DNA from: Gammaproteobacteria bacterium
GTDB lineage: Bacteria; Pseudomonadota; Gammaproteobacteria; Pseudomonadales; Azotimanducaceae
Length of the DNA: 50,823 nt
Direction of reading: 5' to 3'
NCBI GenBank assembly: GCA_007694905.1
Contig: REEU01000159.1
Location: forward strand, 1 to 50,823
A model generated the notes under the pieces. The model was not told the DNA's origin and did no database searches. It saw nothing but the letters and a program-made list of their open reading frames with translations. Positions 9,092 through 18,696 of the stretch are shown one piece after another; position 1 is the first letter of the stretch, and each line of letters starts with the position of its first letter. Position numbers and translations under genes: made by a program.

Positions 9092-9907
9092 TCAGACGCC
9101 GAGTTCCGTAGCGAAGTGCCCAAGCAGCACGGCCGCAACCGGGGCCGCTGCGAGCACAGCATCGATGCGGTCGAGCACACCGCCGTGACCAGGCAGCAGG
9201 GTGCCTGAATCCTTCGCGCCAGCGACGCGCTTGGCAAGGCTCTCGAACAGGTCACCGAATACCGACGCGGCCACCACCAGCGCCGTGATCACGATCACCA
9301 GGCCAACCGCGGCAGCCAGCCCGCCGAAGAAGACCATGGCCAGCGACACGACCAGGGCCGCCGCGACACCACCGAGCAGCCCCTCGATGGTCTTACCGGG
9401 CGAGACGGCAGGCGCGAGTTTGTGACGGCCGAAGGCACGTCCAAAAAAATAACCGCCGATGTCGGTCGCCCACACCATGAGCATGGTCCACAGCACCAGC
9501 CAGGGCCCCAGGCTGCCAGCCTGCAGCAGGACCAGGGCGGACCAGGCCGGAATCAGCACCAGAAGTCCCGCCGCGAGGCGGACACTGCGCAGGGACCAGA
9601 ACTCGCGCCCGCGCGGGAACAGCACGACCGCACACGCCGCGACGATCCAGAAACCGACGCCGATCACCGCCACCGGCCGCAGCATCTCCGTCAGGAGCAC
9701 CAGAGCTGCCAGGACGCTGCAGACGCCGAGCGCCACGACGCGGCCGGTTCCGCCCAGCTGGCACAGCGCCGCCCACTCCCAGGCCGCAAGCAGCAGAATC
9801 AGCCCCAGGAACACTGCGAACAGCGGATGCGGCAACAGAAACAGGGCGGCCAGAAACAGCGGAGCGAGGATCAGCGCCGTAACGACCCGACGACCGAGAT
9901 TGCTCAC
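9092..9907 (-). CDS. cdsA: Phosphatidate cytidylyltransferase (CDP-DAG synthase)
   Basis: CdsA makes CDP-diacylglycerol from phosphatidic acid and CTP, the branch point for all phospholipids, in the inner membrane. The 271-residue protein consists almost entirely of membrane helices and carries the family signature SLAKRVAGAKDSGTLLPGHG followed by GVLDRID near its C-terminus, plus SPGKTIEGLLGG. The GTG start overlaps the uppS stop (GTGA), so translation is probably coupled. The following 112 bases up to rseP contain no gene I can recognise. Confidence 0.96.
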   Translation of the reverse strand: MSNLGRRVVTALILAPLFLAALFLLPHPLFAVFLGLILLLAAWEWAALCQLGGTGRVVALGVCSVLAALVLLTEMLRPVAVIGVGFWIVAACAVVLFPRGREFWSLRSVRLAAGLLVLIPAWSALVLLQAGSLGPWLVLWTMLMVWATDIGGYFFGRAFGRHKLAPAVSPGKTIEGLLGGVAAALVVSLAMVFFGGLAAAVGLVIVITALVVAASVFGDLFESLAKRVAGAKDSGTLLPGHGGVLDRIDAVLAAAPVAAVLLGHFATELGV

Positions 9908-10650
9908 TCGTGCAGCCGCCGTCCGAACCGGCGCTGGCGGCAGGCATAGCTTTCGATGGCGGCCAGTAGCGCCTCACCACCGAAGTCAGGCCAGTACGTT
10001 TCCGTGAAGTACAGCTCAGCATAGGCGAGCTGCCAGAGCAGGAAGTTGGAGATGCGGCACTCGCCACCCGTGCGAATGCAGAGGTCCGGCGGCGGCATGT
10101 CACCGAGCGCCGTGACGCTCGCGACGAGCGCCTCGTCAATGGTCTCCGGGTCGAGTTCTCCACTGCGCGCCTGCTGCGCCAGATTGCGGCAGGCGTTGAC
10201 GATGTCCCAGCGTCCGCCATAGTTCGCGGCGATCATCAGGGTCATGCGGGAATTGCCGCGGGTGCGTTCTTCCGCCATCCGCATCAGGTCGCGGATTTCC
10301 GGAGAAAAGCGGCTGCGGTCACCGATAATGCGGATCTCGATGTAGTTGCGATCGAGTTCATCCACGTCGTCGCGCAGCATCCGCTTCATGAGTTCCATCA
10401 GCAGCGCCACCTCGCGCCGGGGGCGGCGCCAGTTCTCGGTAGAAAACGCAAACAGCGTGAGGACTTCGATCCCGAGCTCGGCGGCCTGCTCCGCCACGGG
10501 ACGCACCGTTCGTGCGCCTGCACGGTGCCCTGCAGAACCCGGCAGGCCGCGGGCACGCGCCCAGCGGTGGTTGCCATCCATGATGATGGCCAAATGGCGT
10601 GGAACCAGCGCTTGCGCGGCTGCAGGTGTAACTGCGACAGATTCCTTCAT
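9904..10650 (-). CDS. uppS: Undecaprenyl diphosphate synthase
   Basis: UppS (cis-prenyltransferase) extends farnesyl diphosphate with isopentenyl diphosphate to the C55 carrier used in peptidoglycan and O-antigen synthesis. The 248-residue protein shows AIIMDGNHRWA (D25 binds the pyrophosphate), FSTENWRRP, and the C-terminal signature RTGGECRISNFLLWQ with YFTETYWPDF. The ATG at 10650 follows GGAAG at a suitable distance. Its isoprenoid substrates must come from an isoprenoid pathway encoded elsewhere, since dxr is not in the cluster. Confidence 0.97.
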   Translation of the reverse strand: MKESVAVTPAAAQALVPRHLAIIMDGNHRWARARGLPGSAGHRAGARTVRPVAEQAAELGIEVLTLFAFSTENWRRPRREVALLMELMKRMLRDDVDELDRNYIEIRIIGDRSRFSPEIRDLMRMAEERTRGNSRMTLMIAANYGGRWDIVNACRNLAQQARSGELDPETIDEALVASVTALGDMPPPDLCIRTGGECRISNFLLWQLAYAELYFTETYWPDFGGEALLAAIESYACRQRRFGRRLHE

Positions 10651-10703
10651 GCAAGCTTCCCGTACCTGATCCTGACGGCGGACCCTGCTGCGTTCATCCG
10701 ACT

Positions 10704-11261
10704 TCAGATCTCCATGAGATCCGCTTCCTTTTCCTGCAGCAATTCATCCACCCGGGCCACGAAGCGGTCCGTGAGCTTCTGAATGGCGTCCTCGGCACGG
10801 CGCTCGTCATCCTCACTGATGGCTTTCTCCTTCAGCAAGGCTTTGGCCTCTGCGTTGGCGTCGCGGCGCGCGCCACGAATGGCAACGCGGGCGTTCTCCG
10901 CCTCGGCGCGGGCATTCTTGCCGAGCTGCTTGCGACTCTCCTCGGTGAGCGGCGGCATGGGCAGCCGGACCACGTCGGCAGTGGAGGACGGGGTAAGGCC
11001 GAGATCGCTCTTAAGAATGGCCTTTTCGATCACCGGCACCATCTTTTTCTCCCAGGGGGAGATCAGCAGCGCCCTGGCATCCTCCACCGTCACGCTCGCC
11101 ACCTGGTTCAAGGGCGTCGGGGAACCATAGTACTCCACCATGATGTCATCGAGCAGGGCCGGGCTGGCCCGGCCGGTGCGGATCCGAGCGAAGGCCTGCT
11201 TGAGCGCATCGATGCTCTTCTCCATGCGCTGCTCGGCCTGCTTCAGGATGTCATTGATCAC
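10704..11261 (-). CDS. frr: Ribosome recycling factor
   Basis: RRF splits the post-termination ribosome together with EF-G. The 185 residues match the E. coli length. The protein starts [20 protein letters not shown] and carries the conserved [21 protein letters not shown] and IPMPPLTEE-type (here [12 protein letters not shown]) motifs, ending in a long three-helix region. The GTG start overlaps the pyrH stop and is preceded by a strong GGAGGCGAGG ribosome site inside the end of pyrH, so the two are translationally coupled. Confidence 0.97.
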   Translation of the reverse strand: MINDILKQAEQRMEKSIDALKQAFARIRTGRASPALLDDIMVEYYGSPTPLNQVASVTVEDARALLISPWEKKMVPVIEKAILKSDLGLTPSSTADVVRLPMPPLTEESRKQLGKNARAEAENARVAIRGARRDANAEAKALLKEKAISEDDERRAEDAIQKLTDRFVARVDELLQEKEADLMEI

Positions 11262-11995
11262 GCCTCGCCTCCGTGAATCAGGGTGCCGTCCTCTTCGCCG
11301 AGCATCAATCGGAGCAGCACACCCACCTTGGTCATGTTGAACACGCGCACCGGCATGTTGTGGTCCCGGCACAGACAGATGGCCGTGAGATCCATGACCC
11401 CGAGGTCCTGCTCGAGCACCTCCTGGAACGTCACCCTGGACAGCAATCTGGCATCCGGTACCCGCTGCGGATCCGCCGTGTAAACCCCGTCGACCTTCGT
11501 CGCCTTCAGCACCAGGTCAGCCTCGATTTCGATGCCACGCAGACACGCGGCGGAGTCCGTGGTAAAAAAAGGATTCCCCGTTCCCGCGGCAAACAGCACA
11601 ACATCTCCTGCACGCAGGAAGCGTATGGCTCGACGCCGGTCATAATGCTCGACCACGCCGCTCATTGGAATGGCGGACATGACCGTGGCGCGAATATTGG
11701 CCCGTTCCAGCGCATCACGCATGGCCAGCGCGTTCATCACCGTGGCCAGCATGCCCATATGATCGCCCGTCACCCGATCGAGGCCAGCCGCATTGAGCGC
11801 CGCTCCCCGAAACAGGTTGCCGCCGCCGACCACCAGCCCCACCTGCACACCGATGCCGATGAGCTGGCCAATTTCCACCGCCATGCGGTCGAGCACCTTC
11901 GGGTCGATGCCGAAGTTCTGCTCGCCGAGCAAAGCTTCGCCGCTCAGCTTGAGAAGAATACGCCCGTAGCGCGGCGTTCGGCTCTCGCGGGCCAT
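11258..11995 (-). CDS. pyrH: Uridylate kinase
   Basis: PyrH phosphorylates UMP to UDP and is hexameric in the cytoplasm. The 245-residue product has the amino-acid-kinase fold: [13 protein letters not shown] at the N-terminus, [25 protein letters not shown], and the nucleotide-binding part [13 protein letters not shown]. The ATG at 11995 lies four bases after the tsf stop and gives the family N-terminus; an upstream extension inside tsf is not coding. It sits in the standard tsf-pyrH-frr order. Confidence 0.97.
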   Translation of the reverse strand: MARESRTPRYGRILLKLSGEALLGEQNFGIDPKVLDRMAVEIGQLIGIGVQVGLVVGGGNLFRGAALNAAGLDRVTGDHMGMLATVMNALAMRDALERANIRATVMSAIPMSGVVEHYDRRRAIRFLRAGDVVLFAAGTGNPFFTTDSAACLRGIEIEADLVLKATKVDGVYTADPQRVPDARLLSRVTFQEVLEQDLGVMDLTAICLCRDHNMPVRVFNMTKVGVLLRLMLGEEDGTLIHGGEA

Positions 11996-11999
11996 GGGC

Positions 12000-12863
12000 T
12001 CAGCCCTGTCCGCGCGCCTGCGCAGCCACCTCGGCCGCGAAGTCCGTGGTCGCCTTCTCGATGCCCTCGCCCACCTCGAAGCGGACGAAGCCGAGACAGC
12101 GCGCACCGGCATCCGCGAGCAGCTGCTTAACCCGCTTGTCCCCGTCTTTCACGAAGGGCTGCTCGAGCAGGCTCACTTCAGCCTTGAACTTGCCAAGTCG
12201 GCCCTCGACCATCTTGGCGACGATCTCAGCCGGCTTGCCGCTCTCTGCTGCCTGAGCCTCGAAGATGGATTTCTCCCGGGCCAGGATGTCCTGGTCGAGG
12301 TCTTCCGGTGCCACCACCTGGGGCTGAATGGCCACCACGTGCATGGCCAGGTCCCGGGCCAGCTCCACATTGCCGCCCTCGAGCGCCACCAGGGCACCCT
12401 TGCGATTGTCGGCGTGCACATAGGCACCCACCACCGGAGCTTCGATCCGGGCGATGCGCCGAACCGACATGTTTTCGCCTATGCCCTGCACGAGGGCTTC
12501 GCGAGCGGCCTCGAGCCCGCCGTCGAGCAGCGCCTGGACGTCGTCAGTCCCCTGCTCGAACGCGGTATCGGCCACCTGCTGCACGAAGGCGATGAACTTC
12601 TCGTTGCGGGCGGCAAAATCGGTTTCCGAGTTGACCTCGGCGAGCACTGCGCTGCGACCGTCGTCGGCCACCTTCACCCCGAGCAGGCCCTCGGCCGCCG
12701 TGCGTCCGGCCTTCTTGGCCGCCTTCAGCCCGCTTTCCTTGCGCAGCTTGTCGATGGCCGCTTCCATGTCGCCGCCGGTCTCCGTCAGCGCTTTCTTGCA
12801 GTCCATCATGCCGACCCCGGTACGTTCCCGGAGCTCCTTCACCATTGCCGGAGTGATCGCCAT
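12000..12863 (-). CDS. tsf: Elongation factor Ts
   Basis: EF-Ts exchanges GDP for GTP on EF-Tu. The 287-residue protein begins [21 protein letters not shown] (N-terminal UBA-like domain), then has the EF-Tu-contacting motif [10 protein letters not shown] (T81, D82, F83), a coiled-coil insertion and the C-terminal subdomain with LLEQPFVKD. It follows rpsB after a 116-base spacer that holds a GC-rich hairpin, and is probably transcribed with it. Confidence 0.97.
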   Translation of the reverse strand: MAITPAMVKELRERTGVGMMDCKKALTETGGDMEAAIDKLRKESGLKAAKKAGRTAAEGLLGVKVADDGRSAVLAEVNSETDFAARNEKFIAFVQQVADTAFEQGTDDVQALLDGGLEAAREALVQGIGENMSVRRIARIEAPVVGAYVHADNRKGALVALEGGNVELARDLAMHVVAIQPQVVAPEDLDQDILAREKSIFEAQAAESGKPAEIVAKMVEGRLGKFKAEVSLLEQPFVKDGDKRVKQLLADAGARCLGFVRFEVGEGIEKATTDFAAEVAAQARGQG

Positions 12864-12906
12864 TGCCTGGATTCCTCTGATCGTCTGTTCGAGTGATGCC
12901 GGGGCC

Positions 12907-12933
12907 CGCCCGCACAGCCGCTGCCTGCGGGCG
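12907..12933 (-). terminator. Hairpin between rpsB and tsf
   Basis: CGCCCGCA and its complement TGCGGGCG form an 8-bp stem with an 11-base loop in the rpsB-tsf spacer. No T-tract follows, so it is more likely an attenuator or RNA-processing signal that lowers tsf relative to rpsB than a full terminator. Confidence 0.45.
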
Positions 12934-12979
12934 CACGGAACCGGCGCGCCCTCGAGGCAGCGCCGGCTCCACCAGCAGG

Positions 12980-13756
12980 TCAGCCTTGGTCGGCCTCGTC
13001 GCCCGCAGCCGCGACCTCCGGCTGGACGTCGTCGTCGACCTCGACGAACTCGTCTGGAGAGACGCCACCGTCCGCCTGGCTCCTGCCCTGGAGGATCACA
13101 TCCGCCAGCGCGGTGATGTACAGACGCAGGGCCCGGATCGCATCGTCGTTGCCGGGAATGACGTAATCGACGCCACGCGGATCGCTGTTGCTGTCCACCA
13201 CGGCGATGACCGGGATCCCGAGCTTGTTGGCTTCGCTCACCGCGATGCGCTCGTGTTCCACGTCGACGACGAACAGGGCGTCCGGCAGACCACCCATGTC
13301 CTTGATCCCGCCGATGGAACGCTCGAGCTTGTCCATTTCCCGCTGCCGGGTCAGGGCCTCGCGCTTGGTGAGCTTATCGAAGGTGCCATCAGAGGACTCG
13401 GTCTCGAGCTCGCGCAGCCTTTTGATAGACTGACGGATGGTCTTGTAGTTCGTGAGCATGCCACCGAGCCAACGGTTGTCGACGTAGGGCATGCCCACCC
13501 TGGAGGCCTGCTCGCGGATGATCTTCGCAGCAGCCCGTTTGGTGCCGACGAACAGGATCTTCTGCTTGCGGGAGGCGAGCTTGCGGGCATAGTCGAGCGC
13601 CGTCTGCAGCCGTGGCAGGGTCTCTTCGAGGTTGATGATGTGGATCTTGTTACGCGCGCCGAAGATGAAAGGTGCCATCTTCGGATTCCAATAACGGGTC
13701 TGGTGCCCGAAATGCACACCCGCCTGCAGCAGGTCCCGCATCGAGATATCGGTCAT
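12980..13756 (-). CDS. rpsB: 30S ribosomal protein S2
   Basis: S2 is a small-subunit protein that binds late and recruits S1. The 258-residue product starts [20 protein letters not shown] and contains [24 protein letters not shown]-type (here [14 protein letters not shown]) and [20 protein letters not shown], all standard S2 motifs, with an acidic C-terminal tail. The ATG at 13756 follows GGAGA; a 32-codon upstream extension is not S2-like. It heads the long minus-strand block, is divergent from map, and has a leader of about 200 bases. Confidence 0.97.
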   Translation of the reverse strand: MTDISMRDLLQAGVHFGHQTRYWNPKMAPFIFGARNKIHIINLEETLPRLQTALDYARKLASRKQKILFVGTKRAAAKIIREQASRVGMPYVDNRWLGGMLTNYKTIRQSIKRLRELETESSDGTFDKLTKREALTRQREMDKLERSIGGIKDMGGLPDALFVVDVEHERIAVSEANKLGIPVIAVVDSNSDPRGVDYVIPGNDDAIRALRLYITALADVILQGRSQADGGVSPDEFVEVDDDVQPEVAAAGDEADQG

Positions 13757-13964
13757 GACTGGTCTCCGGGTTGAGCCTCCACGATTCCCACGCCCCAACC
13801 TCCGTCTACCGAAGGCACCCAGGGGCGCGTGTCGAACCGTGTGCGAAGTCAAAGTTCATTAGGGTTCGTTTGCCGGCCGTTTTCCACGGCCTGCCGCTTC
13901 GCTCCCGGACAGCGGCCAACCCAGCGGCACTCGAGCTGGATCCGATTGCCCCGGAGCGGCGCGG

Positions 13965-13973
13965 TTTATACCA
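13965..13973 (-). promoter_or_regulatory. Extended -10 promoter for rpsB
   Basis: The minus strand reads TGGTATAAA, an extended -10 element with one mismatch in the hexamer; the -35 position (TTCCAG) is poor. Transcription would begin near 13958, leaving about 200 bases of leader before rpsB. An extended -10 promoter and a long leader used for S2 autoregulation are known for gammaproteobacterial rpsB; the autoregulation here is inference. Confidence 0.55.
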
Positions 13974-14030
13974 TAGCCCGCTTGCCACTGGAACCGAGCC
14001 CGGAGCAGAACGCTCTGGCCCCCACCCTGG

Positions 14031-14834
14031 ATGCCCATGCAGATTTCCTTGAAAACCGGCGCTGAAATCGAAGGTATGCGTACAGCCGGGCGCCTGGCAG
14101 CCAGCGTGCTGGAGATGATCGGTGAGCACGTCCGCCCCGGCGTCACCACGGGCGAGCTCGACCGGATCTGCCACCGCTTCATCGTCGATGATCTCGGCTG
14201 CATCCCGGCGCCGCTCAACTACCGTGGGTCACCCGGACAGCCGCCCTTCCCGCGCTCCATCTGCACCTCCGTGAACCAGGTGGTGTGTCACGGCATCCCC
14301 TCGGACTCGAAAACGCTCAAGAAGGGCGATCTGCTCAACATCGATGTCACCGTGATCAAGGACGGCTGGCATGGCGACACCTCGAAGATGTTCCTCGTGG
14401 GGGGCAGCGCCAGCGTGCTCGGTGAGCGCCTCGCCCGGGTGACCCAGGAGTGCCTGTACCTCGGCATCGCCGAGGTCCGTCCCGGAGCGACCCTCGGCGA
14501 CATCGGCCATGTGATCCAGGTCCATGCCGAACGGGAGCGATTCAGCGTGGTGAAGGAGTTCTGCGGCCACGGCATCGGTCGGGCGTTCCATGAGCCGCCG
14601 CAGATCCTGCACTACGGGCGCCGCGGTGAGGGCGAGACACTCAAGGAAGGCATGACGTTCACCATCGAGCCCATGATCAATGCCGGCAAGGCCCGCATCC
14701 GGATGCTCGCCGACCAGTGGACCGTGGTCACCCACGATCGCCAGCCTTCGGCCCAATGGGAGCACACGCTGCTGGTCACCGCCGACGGCGTCGAGGTCCT
14801 GACGCGTCGCGCCGAGGAAACGCTCCCGGCATGA
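14031..14834 (+). CDS. map: Methionine aminopeptidase type I
   Basis: Map removes the initiator methionine from nascent proteins. The 267-residue protein has the pita-bread fold with all five metal ligands: D105, D116, H180 (CGHGIG), E213 (IEPMINAG) and E244 (QWEHTLLV). Two ATGs, at 14031 and 14037, are possible; the second gives the family-like start MQISLKTGAEIEGMR, and neither has a strong ribosome site. It is divergent from rpsB, a common arrangement, and its stop overlaps the glnD start (ATGA). Confidence 0.97.
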   Translation: MPMQISLKTGAEIEGMRTAGRLAASVLEMIGEHVRPGVTTGELDRICHRFIVDDLGCIPAPLNYRGSPGQPPFPRSICTSVNQVVCHGIPSDSKTLKKGDLLNIDVTVIKDGWHGDTSKMFLVGGSASVLGERLARVTQECLYLGIAEVRPGATLGDIGHVIQVHAERERFSVVKEFCGHGIGRAFHEPPQILHYGRRGEGETLKEGMTFTIEPMINAGKARIRMLADQWTVVTHDRQPSAQWEHTLLVTADGVEVLTRRAEETLPA

Positions 14835-17491
14835 ACGACTCCGCGACCGGCAGCGATCTCGACCCTTCCAGTCTCAAGCGACGCATCCGTGAAGCGCAGG
14901 CCGAATTCGACGAGCAGTTCAGGAAGGGCGCGGAAGTCTCTGCGCTGATCCGCGGCCGGGCCCACTTCTTCGACAGCCTCATCTCCGAGCTTTACCACGC
15001 GCAGAACTGGCCGCTGGCTGCCGACGGCGCCCCGACCGTGGCACTGGTGGCGGTAGGTGGCTACGGCCGCGGCGAACTGCACCCCCATTCCGACATCGAT
15101 CTGCTGCTACTGCTCGACGCCGACGCCGGAGCCGACAGCACGCACGTGGTCGAGCACCTCGTGCTCCTGCTGTGGGACCTCGGCCTGCCCATCGGCCACT
15201 CCGTGCGTACGGTGGCGGAGTGCCGGGAAGAGGCGGAGAAGGACGTCACGGTGATGACCAACCTGCTCGAGTCGCGCACCATCGCCGGCCCGGAACGGTT
15301 GCGGCTGTCCATGAACGAGGCGGTGGCCACGGACAAGGTGTGGCCCGCCAAGGCCTTCTTCGAGGCCAAGGCAGCGGAGCAGGATGCCCGCCACCGCCGC
15401 TACGAAAATACGGAATACAACCTCGAGCCCAACGTGAAGAGCTCACCGGGCGGCCTGCGCGACATCCAGATGCTCGGCTGGATCGCAAAGCGACACTTCG
15501 GCACCTCGGACTTCGAGCATCTGATCGGCCTCGGCTTCCTCACCGCGGGCGAACTGCTCGCTCTGATCGAGGGCCGCCAGTACCTGTGGAAAGTCCGCTG
15601 GGGTCTGCACATGCTGGCCGGGCGCGGCGAGGACCGGCTGCAACTCGACCACCAGCGTGAACTCGCGCGCCTGTTCGGCTACGAGGACGGCGAGGGCATG
15701 CTTGCGGTCGAACGCTTCATGCACGACTACTACCGCCACGTACTTGCCTTGCGCGAGCTGAACGACGTGGTCCTGCAGCACTTCGACGAGGTCATCGTCC
15801 GGGCCGGCGAAGAGACGCGCATCGAGCCCATCAACGCCCGCTTCTGTGTCCACAACGACTACATGGAAGTGACCTCCGCGGACGTGTTCAGGGCGAGCCC
15901 CTCGGCACTGCTCGAGATCTTCGTCCTGATGGCGAATCACGACGACGTGCAGGGCGTGCGTGCCGCAACGATCCGCCTGATCCGCGAGCACCTCGACCTC
16001 ATCGACGAGGATTTCCGCAACAATCGGCGCAACACTCGGCTGTTCATGGACCTGCTCAGGTCACCGCACAAGCTGGTCTCCCAGCTCACTCGCATGCGCC
16101 GCTACGGGGTCCTCGGGCGTTATCTGCCAGAGTTCGGGCGCATCATCGGCCAGATGCAGCATGACCTGTTCCACATTTACACAGTCGACGCCCACACCAT
16201 GCTGCTGATCCGCAATCTGCGCCGCTTCAGCTACAACAGCAGCCAGGAAGCCTATCCGCTGGCCCATGAGTGCTTCCAGGCCATTCCCAAGCTGGAGCTG
16301 CTCTACATTGCCGGCCTATACCACGACATCGCGAAGGGGCGTGGCGGCGACCATTCCGAGCTCGGCGCCGTGGACGCCATCGAGTTCTGCCGACGGCATG
16401 AACTCGACGCCGACGATACCGAACTGGTGGGCTGGCTGGTGGAGGCACACCTGCTGATGTCCTCGGTCGCTCAGCGCAAGGACATTACCGATCCGGAAGT
16501 CATTGCCGAATTCGCGCGGGAAGTACGGACCCAGGCCCGGCTCGACTACCTCTACGTCCTCACGGTGGCCGACATCAATGCCACCAATCCCAGCCTCTGG
16601 AACAGCTGGCGCGCAACGCTGCTGCGGCAGCTGTATCAGGAAACGCGCAGCTTCCTCGACGCCGGGGTCGACCGCGAAGTGGACCGCCAGGAGTGGATCG
16701 GCGAAACCCGCGACGCCGCCCTGAACCAGCTCGTGGACAAGGGTCTCGATCGCGAGGAAGTGCTGCGCCTGTGGCAGGACACAGACGAGGATTACTTTCT
16801 CAAGCATGACCAGGACGACATCGCCTGGCAGACCGAAGCGGTCAGTCAGCACGACCTCGATGCCGACGGACCGCTGGTCCGGGTCCGTGATCAGACCCAT
16901 GGCCACCACGGCCACGAAGGCGCGACCCAGATCTTCATCTTCACCCGCGATCATCCCAACCTGTTCGCCGCCACGGTCGCAGCGCTGGATCAGCTCAATC
17001 TGTCGGTGCTCGATGCACGCATCCACACGTCCCGACGGGATCTGTGCTTCAACACGCTGATGGTGCTCGACGAGAACGGCCAGGCCGTCGGTCGCAATCA
17101 GGCTCAGGTGGAGAAGATCCGCGAGACACTCACACGTGTGCTGCGGGAGCCGGAGGATTTTCCGGACATCGTCAAGCGCAGGGTGCCCCGGACCCTGCGC
17201 CACTTCCGCATCCCCACCAGCGTCGAGATCCTGAACGATCCGAGTACGCCGCACACGGAAATCCGTGTCATGGCATCCGATCGTCCGGGCCTGCTTGCCC
17301 GTCTCGGGCTGATCTTCATGGAGGAAGGCATCATTCTGCAGAACGCCAAGATCGCCACCCTCGGCGAGCGCATCGACGACGTCTTCTTCGTCACCGGGGC
17401 GGACCACCGTCCTATCGAGGATCCTGCCCGTCTCGAAGCGCTGCGGGACGCCATCTGCCAACGTCTCGACGAGGAGGCCGGACTCCATTGA
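14831..17491 (+). CDS. glnD: PII uridylyltransferase / uridylyl-removing enzyme
   Basis: GlnD senses glutamine and controls nitrogen metabolism by adding UMP to PII proteins or removing it. The product is about 886 residues, the normal length. It has the nucleotidyltransferase motif GGYGRGELHPHSDIDLL (D88, D90), an HD phosphohydrolase domain with LYHDIAKGRGGDHSE near residue 495, and two C-terminal ACT domains (about 700-780 and 813-886; DRPGLLARLGL in the second). The ATG overlaps the map stop. Neighbours on both sides overlap, so map-glnD-dapC look like one operon. Confidence 0.97.
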   Translation: MNDSATGSDLDPSSLKRRIREAQAEFDEQFRKGAEVSALIRGRAHFFDSLISELYHAQNWPLAADGAPTVALVAVGGYGRGELHPHSDIDLLLLLDADAGADSTHVVEHLVLLLWDLGLPIGHSVRTVAECREEAEKDVTVMTNLLESRTIAGPERLRLSMNEAVATDKVWPAKAFFEAKAAEQDARHRRYENTEYNLEPNVKSSPGGLRDIQMLGWIAKRHFGTSDFEHLIGLGFLTAGELLALIEGRQYLWKVRWGLHMLAGRGEDRLQLDHQRELARLFGYEDGEGMLAVERFMHDYYRHVLALRELNDVVLQHFDEVIVRAGEETRIEPINARFCVHNDYMEVTSADVFRASPSALLEIFVLMANHDDVQGVRAATIRLIREHLDLIDEDFRNNRRNTRLFMDLLRSPHKLVSQLTRMRRYGVLGRYLPEFGRIIGQMQHDLFHIYTVDAHTMLLIRNLRRFSYNSSQEAYPLAHECFQAIPKLELLYIAGLYHDIAKGRGGDHSELGAVDAIEFCRRHELDADDTELVGWLVEAHLLMSSVAQRKDITDPEVIAEFAREVRTQARLDYLYVLTVADINATNPSLWNSWRATLLRQLYQETRSFLDAGVDREVDRQEWIGETRDAALNQLVDKGLDREEVLRLWQDTDEDYFLKHDQDDIAWQTEAVSQHDLDADGPLVRVRDQTHGHHGHEGATQIFIFTRDHPNLFAATVAALDQLNLSVLDARIHTSRRDLCFNTLMVLDENGQAVGRNQAQVEKIRETLTRVLREPEDFPDIVKRRVPRTLRHFRIPTSVEILNDPSTPHTEIRVMASDRPGLLARLGLIFMEEGIILQNAKIATLGERIDDVFFVTGADHRPIEDPARLEALRDAICQRLDEEAGLH

Positions 17492-18696
17492 ACCCGCGAA
17501 TCGATACGCTGCACCCCTATCCCTTCGAGCGTCTCGCAGCGTTGAAGGCCGGCATCACACCCAACGCCGAACTGCCGCACATCGCCATGTCCATCGGCGA
17601 GCCGAAGCATCCACCCCCCGCCTTTGTTGTGGAGCACCTGACGGCGGCGGATGCCATCGCCACCGCCCTCGGCAGTTATCCCCTCACGCGGGGCAGCGAC
17701 GCGCTGCGGGAAACGATGAGCACCTGGGCCGAGCGTCGTTTCGGGCTGCCTGCCGGCGCACTCGGCCCGGGAGCCGTGCTGCCCGTGAACGGCACCCGGG
17801 AAGCCCTGTTCGCATTCGCCCAGGCCATGATCGACGGTGGCGGCAATGACCGTCCGGTGGTCGTGCTGCCGAATCCTTTCTACCAGATCTACGAAGGCGC
17901 AGCGCTGCTGGCGGGTGCAGAACCCGTCTACGCGGCCTGCCCTGCAGCCCTTGGATTCCTTGCGGACCACGGCAGCATTCCCGGCGCCGTCTGGGATCGT
18001 TGTGAACTCCTGTACGTCTGTTCGCCCGGCAATCCGACGGGTGCGGTGATGACCCTTGAGGGTTGGCAGGAGGTGCTGGCACTGGCCGACCGCCACGACT
18101 TCGTGGTCGCAGCGGACGAATGCTATTCGGAGCTCTATGTGGACGAGAGCCAGCCACCGCTCGGGCTGCTGGAGGCCTGCCAGCGCCTGGGGCGCTCCGG
18201 ATTCGAACGCTGCGTGGTGTTTCACAGCCTCTCGAAGCGCTCCAATCTGCCCGGACTGCGCTCGGGATTCGTCGCCGGCGAGCGCAGCCTGATCGACCGC
18301 TTCCTCCGCTATCGGACCTATCACGGCTGTGCCATGCCCACCTCGGTTCAGGACGCCAGTGCGCTGGCCTGGTCGGACGAGGCCCACGTGCAGGTGAACC
18401 GGGCGTCCTACCGGCAGAAGTTCGACGCCGTACTCGAGATCCTCGAGCCCGTGATCGAGGTGGACCGTCCGGAAGCAGGGTTCTATCTGTGGCCGAGGAC
18501 TCCGTTCGATGAGGAGACGTTCACCCGGGACCTGTACCTCCGCGAGAACCTCACGGTGCTGCCGGGCCGCTATCTCTCTCGGCCCGGGCCCGATGGCGAT
18601 CCCGGCGAGCGGCGGGTGCGCATGGCGCTGGTGGCGACGCTGGACGAGTGCGTCGACGCCGCCCGGCGCATGCGCCGCTTCATCGATTCGCTGTAG
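17488..18696 (+). CDS. dapC: N-succinyldiaminopimelate aminotransferase
   Basis: DapC moves an amino group from glutamate to N-succinyl-2-amino-6-ketopimelate in the succinylase route to meso-diaminopimelate and lysine. The 402-residue class I aminotransferase starts NPRIDTLHPYPFERL, has SIGEPKHPPPAF, PGNPTGAV and DECYSELY, and the PLP lysine K250 in SLSKRSNLPGLRSG. The start is a TTG overlapping the glnD stop (ATTGA); no in-frame ATG appears until after conserved residues. dapD and dapE lie just downstream beyond the repeat array, which supports DapC over a generic aminotransferase. Confidence 0.92.
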   Translation: MNPRIDTLHPYPFERLAALKAGITPNAELPHIAMSIGEPKHPPPAFVVEHLTAADAIATALGSYPLTRGSDALRETMSTWAERRFGLPAGALGPGAVLPVNGTREALFAFAQAMIDGGGNDRPVVVLPNPFYQIYEGAALLAGAEPVYAACPAALGFLADHGSIPGAVWDRCELLYVCSPGNPTGAVMTLEGWQEVLALADRHDFVVAADECYSELYVDESQPPLGLLEACQRLGRSGFERCVVFHSLSKRSNLPGLRSGFVAGERSLIDRFLRYRTYHGCAMPTSVQDASALAWSDEAHVQVNRASYRQKFDAVLEILEPVIEVDRPEAGFYLWPRTPFDEETFTRDLYLRENLTVLPGRYLSRPGPDGDPGERRVRMALVATLDECVDAARRMRRFIDSL

